From: Methylopila henanensis
Lineage (GTDB): Bacteria; Pseudomonadota; Alphaproteobacteria; Rhizobiales; Methylopilaceae
Direction: 5' to 3'
NCBI RefSeq assembly: GCF_042681025.1
Contig: NZ_JBHUER010000008.1
Coordinates: 350,607-414,606 of the forward strand
Length of the DNA stretch: 64,000 nt
Below, piece after piece: positions 60,968-64,000 of this stretch. Numbering within the stretch: position 1 is the stretch's first letter; each line of letters opens with the position of its first letter. The position numbers and the translations under genes were made by a program. The notes below the pieces were generated by a model, which was given only the letters and a program-made list of their open reading frames with translations, did no database searches and was not told where the DNA came from.

Positions 60968-62272
60968 TCAGCGCTCGGGAGGAAACGACCGGCCGTTGAG
61001 CAGGCTGCCGTCGGCGCGGCCCCGGACCGACAATGGCGTCCCGACCGCAGGCGACAGGTCGAAGGTCGCGCCGGCGACGTCGCCGCCGGTGCGCACCACG
61101 GGCCGGTCGGAGCCGGGCGCCGCGTCGTCGACGATGGCGAACCGCGTGTTGCGGATGTCGCCGCCGACGATCACGGCCGCGTCCGGCTGGGGCGCGTCGA
61201 ACGTCGCGCGGCTCACGATCGCCCGGATGTCGGAGCGCGTGACGCCGCCGCGGAAGCGCACGCCGCCGCGCCGGACCTGGAACACCTGCACGTCGATCTT
61301 GACCTCGTCGGCCGCCTCCTCGGACTGGAACTCCACCCCCCAGTCCGGCTGGTGCACGCTCTCGGAGGGCGGATCGGGCTCCTCCGTGCCGCCGTACTGC
61401 CCGCTGATGTCGAGCCCGCGGCCAGGGCCCGTGACGACGATCGGCGTGCGCTTGCAGTTGCGCACCATGTTGTCGCGCATCTGCGAATAGGCGATCGGCC
61501 CGGACCAGAACGCTCGGCCGATGTCCATGTGGTTGTTGTTGAGCTGGGCGCCGATCAGCGGCGCTTCGGAGGCGTTCTCGAAGAAGCGGCTGAGGGCGTG
61601 GCCGAGATTGTCGGTGGCGATGATCTTGCGGAAGCCGAGCGGCGCGTTGTGCAGCGGCCCGTCTTTGGCCGCCACCCGGCCCGTCGGCCAGTCGAAGCCG
61701 ACGCCGAGATCGCAGGCCGCGAAGGTGTTCCCGCGCAGCAGCAGGCCGCGCCCGACATGCTCCACCGCGCGGTTGAACTTCATGAAGGTGCAGCCGGTCA
61801 CCGTCGCGTCGACGTCGTCGGGATTCGATTGCTTGGCGAAGCGCACGGCCGTGGCGGCTCCGCTGCGCCCGCCCATGAAGTTCAGGTTCTCGAGCGTGGT
61901 GAGCGAGGCTTCGATGACGAAGCCTGGCCCGTCGAAGGCGACGGTGATCTGGCTCGCCGCGCCCTCGCCCACGATGCGCAGCTTCCCCGCCTTGATCGGC
62001 GCGACGACGCTGCGCTCCAGCCGGTAGCCGTCGGCCGAGGCCGGAACCAGGATGCTGCGCGCGCCGCTCTCGATCGCAGCCGCGATGCAGGCCTCGAAGC
62101 TCGCGGCGTCGTCGCCGCCGGTCCCCGCCTGCCCAAAGGCGGCGTCGGCGACGGAGAGCGTCGAGCGGCGGGCGACGACGGCGGGCGCTGCGAGCGCGCC
62201 GGGCGCCCCTGACGCTGCGGCGGCGCCCAGCGTGGCGAGCAGCACGCTGCGGCGCGTCGGTCGACGGAACAT
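60968..62272 (-). CDS. Tat-exported right-handed beta-helix protein
   Basis: 434 residues, matching the family of TAT-translocated repetitive proteins. A twin-arginine-like leader (RRPTRRSVLLATLG) is followed by parallel beta-helix repeats (FVIEASLTTLENLNFMGG, RGLLLRGNTFAACDLGVGFD), as in pectate-lyase-like folds. There is no obvious catalytic set, so it may bind or cleave a polysaccharide or be structural. Type II secretion carries folded Tat products, and this gene lies just upstream of that operon, so it may be a substrate; inference. Confidence 0.85.
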   Translation of the reverse strand: MFRRPTRRSVLLATLGAAAASGAPGALAAPAVVARRSTLSVADAAFGQAGTGGDDAASFEACIAAAIESGARSILVPASADGYRLERSVVAPIKAGKLRIVGEGAASQITVAFDGPGFVIEASLTTLENLNFMGGRSGAATAVRFAKQSNPDDVDATVTGCTFMKFNRAVEHVGRGLLLRGNTFAACDLGVGFDWPTGRVAAKDGPLHNAPLGFRKIIATDNLGHALSRFFENASEAPLIGAQLNNNHMDIGRAFWSGPIAYSQMRDNMVRNCKRTPIVVTGPGRGLDISGQYGGTEEPDPPSESVHQPDWGVEFQSEEAADEVKIDVQVFQVRRGGVRFRGGVTRSDIRAIVSRATFDAPQPDAAVIVGGDIRNTRFAIVDDAAPGSDRPVVRTGGDVAGATFDLSPAVGTPLSVRGRADGSLLNGRSFPPER

Positions 62273-62353
62273 GGCGGACCTTCCGGCTTGAGGCGGGCGG
62301 GCGCGAGTCTAGCGCGGCTCGGGCCCCTCCGTTAAGCGCGACGGTCCGACGCG

Positions 62354-64000
62354 TCAGCCGCCGCGGAAGATCTCGCGCTTGCCGGCGTGGTTGGCCGCGC
62401 CGACGATGCCCTCCTGCTCCATGCGCTCCATCAGCGAGGCGGCGCGGTTGTAGCCGACCTGCAGCCGGCGCTGGATGTAGGAGGTCGAGGCCTTGCGGTC
62501 CCGGAGCACGACCGCGACCGCCTGCTCGTAAAGGTCGCCGCTGGTCTCCTCCGCGAAGTCGCCGGCGTCGAACACCGCGCCGTCCTCCGCGCCGCCGCCG
62601 TCCGCCTCGTCGCCGCCCTCCTCCTCGTCGTCCGCGGTGACGGCCTCGAGATATTCCGGGCGCCCCTGCAGCTTGAGATGGTCGACGACCTTCTCGACCT
62701 CGGCGTCGGAGACGAAGGGGCCGTGGACGCGCAGGATGCGGCCGCCGCCGGCCATGTGCAGCATGTCGCCCTGACCGAGAAGCTGCTCAGCGCCCATCTC
62801 GCCGAGGATCGTGCGGCTGTCGATCTTGCTGGTGACCTGGAAGGAGATGCGGGTCGGGAAGTTCGCCTTGATGGTGCCGGTGATGACGTCGACGGACGGG
62901 CGCTGCGTCGCCATGACGATGTGGATGCCGGCGGCGCGCGCCATCTGGGCGAGGCGCTGGATCGCGCCCTCGATCTCCTTGCCCGCCACCATCATCAGGT
63001 CGGCCATCTCGTCGACGATGATGACGATGTAGGGCAGCGAGGTCAGGTCCATGACCTCTTCTTCGTAGGTCGGCTGGCCGGTCTCCTTGTCGAAGCCGGT
63101 CTGCACGGTGCGGACCACCGTCTCGCCCTTCGCCGTCGCCTCCGCCGCGCGGGCGTTGAAGCCGTCGATGTTGCGGACGCCGAGCTTCGACATCTTGCGG
63201 TAGCGGTCCTCCATCTCCCGGACCGCCCATTTCAGCGCGATCACCGCCTTCTTCGGGTCGGTGACGACGGGCGTCAGCAGGTGGGGGATGCCCTCGTAGA
63301 CCGAAAGCTCCAGCATCTTGGGGTCGACCATGATCAGCCGGCACTTCTCGGGCGAGTGCATGTAGAGCAGGCTGAGGATCATGGTGTTGATGGCGACCGA
63401 CTTGCCCGAGCCGGTGGTGCCGGCGACGAGCAGGTGGGGCATCTTGGCGAGGTCGGCGATCACCGGCTCGCCGCCGATGGTCTTGCCGAGGCACATGGCG
63501 AGCTTCTGCTTGGTCTCGCCGAACTCCGGCGTCTCCAAGAGCTCGCGCAGATACACGGTCTCGCGCTTGGCGTTCGGCAGCTCGATGCCGATGACGTTGC
63601 GCCCCTCGACCACGGCGACGCGGGCCGACACCGCGCTCATCGAACGGGCGATGTCGGAGGCGAGCGCGATGACGCGGCTCGACTTCACGCCCGGCGCAGG
63701 CTCGAACTCGTAGAGCGTCACCACCGGGCCCGGGTTGGCGTCGATGATCTCGCCGCGCACGCCGAAGTCCTGCAGCGTCTGCTGCAGCTTCAGCGAGTTC
63801 TTGTTCAGGAACTCCTCGGAGTGCTCGAAGCAGGGCTCGGCCGCGGCGGCCTCGGCCAGAAGATCGAGCGGCGGCAGCTCGTAAGCCTCGGAGACCGGCG
63901 CGGGAGCCGGCGCCCGACGGGGAGCGGCCGCAGACGGAGCCGGCGGGACGGGCGCAGGCGCCGGCGCCTGCGCGGCCGGCGGCGCGACGGGAGCCGCCGG
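62354..64000 (-). CDS. ftsK: DNA translocase FtsK (N-terminus beyond window)
   Basis: The last 548 residues of FtsK, the septal motor that moves chromosome ends and activates dif recombination. A Pro/Ala-rich linker enters from the right edge, then come the alpha domain, Walker A (TTGSGKSVA), Walker B (IIVDEMADLMM) and the C-terminal gamma winged helix (SYIQRRLQVGYNRAASLMER) that reads polar KOPS sequences. Membrane helices lie beyond the window. An acidic spacer (DEEEGGDEADGGGAEDG) precedes the gamma domain. Confidence 0.97.
   Translation of the reverse strand, partial: PAAPVAPPAAQAPAPAPVPPAPSAAAPRRAPAPAPVSEAYELPPLDLLAEAAAAEPCFEHSEEFLNKNSLKLQQTLQDFGVRGEIIDANPGPVVTLYEFEPAPGVKSSRVIALASDIARSMSAVSARVAVVEGRNVIGIELPNAKRETVYLRELLETPEFGETKQKLAMCLGKTIGGEPVIADLAKMPHLLVAGTTGSGKSVAINTMILSLLYMHSPEKCRLIMVDPKMLELSVYEGIPHLLTPVVTDPKKAVIALKWAVREMEDRYRKMSKLGVRNIDGFNARAAEATAKGETVVRTVQTGFDKETGQPTYEEEVMDLTSLPYIVIIVDEMADLMMVAGKEIEGAIQRLAQMARAAGIHIVMATQRPSVDVITGTIKANFPTRISFQVTSKIDSRTILGEMGAEQLLGQGDMLHMAGGGRILRVHGPFVSDAEVEKVVDHLKLQGRPEYLEAVTADDEEEGGDEADGGGAEDGAVFDAGDFAEETSGDLYEQAVAVVLRDRKASTSYIQRRLQVGYNRAASLMERMEQEGIVGAANHAGKREIFRGG

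Noticed and set aside
1..64000. tRNA, rRNA, CRISPR or prophage content
   Set aside because: Intergenic gaps are short and none shows tRNA arms, repeat-spacer arrays or phage genes.

Overview
The window is chromosomal DNA of very high GC content, roughly 70 percent by eye, from an alphaproteobacterium of the Hyphomicrobiales (Rhizobiales). Three things point there. The chromosome order methyltransferase / DUF2007 / polyprenyl synthase / TPR protein / ispE, with glyQ nearby, is familiar from that order. Several families are typical of it: MotE, DUF6468, the large NAD-glutamate dehydrogenase, and DUF1737/DUF3297/DUF4174 proteins. A mesaconyl-CoA hydratase of the ethylmalonyl-CoA pathway suggests a methylotroph or C2 user such as a Methylopila-like genus; that genus-level guess is inference. 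No tRNA, rRNA, CRISPR array, insertion sequence or prophage was seen.

Layout. 1-11.7 kb: metabolism and small genes. These are NAD-glutamate dehydrogenase (cut by the left edge), gluQ, mesaconyl-CoA hydratase, a run of tiny membrane proteins with a DUF1737 protein, asd, leuB and glyoxalase I. 11.7-30.1 kb: flagellar genes in three blocks. A leftward block holds fliL, fliM, a DUF6468 protein, motE and a giant TPR protein. A divergent rightward block holds flgF, flgG, flgA and flgH. A second rightward block holds flgE, flgK and flgL. A toxin-antitoxin pair, a PQQ-type sugar dehydrogenase and a prolyl aminopeptidase lie between the two flg blocks. Near-consensus sigma-54 sites precede flgF and flgE, and CtrA-like half sites precede fliL.

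30-45 kb: a dispersed inverted repeat, glyQ, one AT-richer gene that looks acquired, a short-chain dehydrogenase, and an acyl carrier protein/ketosynthase pair of NodF/NodE-like layout. Then come an S49 protease, a secreted Tyr/Arg-rich protein with a clear terminator, and the isoprenoid genes (polyprenyl synthase, ispE). Between these lie small membrane proteins and a TPR lipid- or envelope-type protein with a LysM module inserted. The block ends with trhO, slyX, an AlkA-type glycosylase and an esterase as an overlapping operon.

45-53.7 kb: an HNH nuclease, a PHB-depolymerase-like esterase, DUF3297, a stem-loop cluster and a ketopantoate reductase. A divergent succinyl-CoA-synthetase-like pair with a YciI protein follows, then dapD and dapE for lysine and peptidoglycan precursor synthesis (asd at 8 kb serves the same pathway). 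53.7-60.7 kb: a type II secretion operon read leftward, gspD, a short prepilin peptidase, gspF, G, H, I, J and K, with no gspE, gspC, gspL or gspM in view. Upstream of it lie a probably Tat-exported beta-helix protein and the C-terminal part of FtsK, cut by the right edge.

Most genes are ordinary. The parts least explained by known families are the LysM insertion in the TPR protein, the acyl-CoA-ligase pair with an altered beta-subunit loop, the orphan ACP-ketosynthase pair, the AT-rich gene at 31.4 kb, the small membrane-protein pair at 7 kb, and the partial secretion operon beside its possible substrate.
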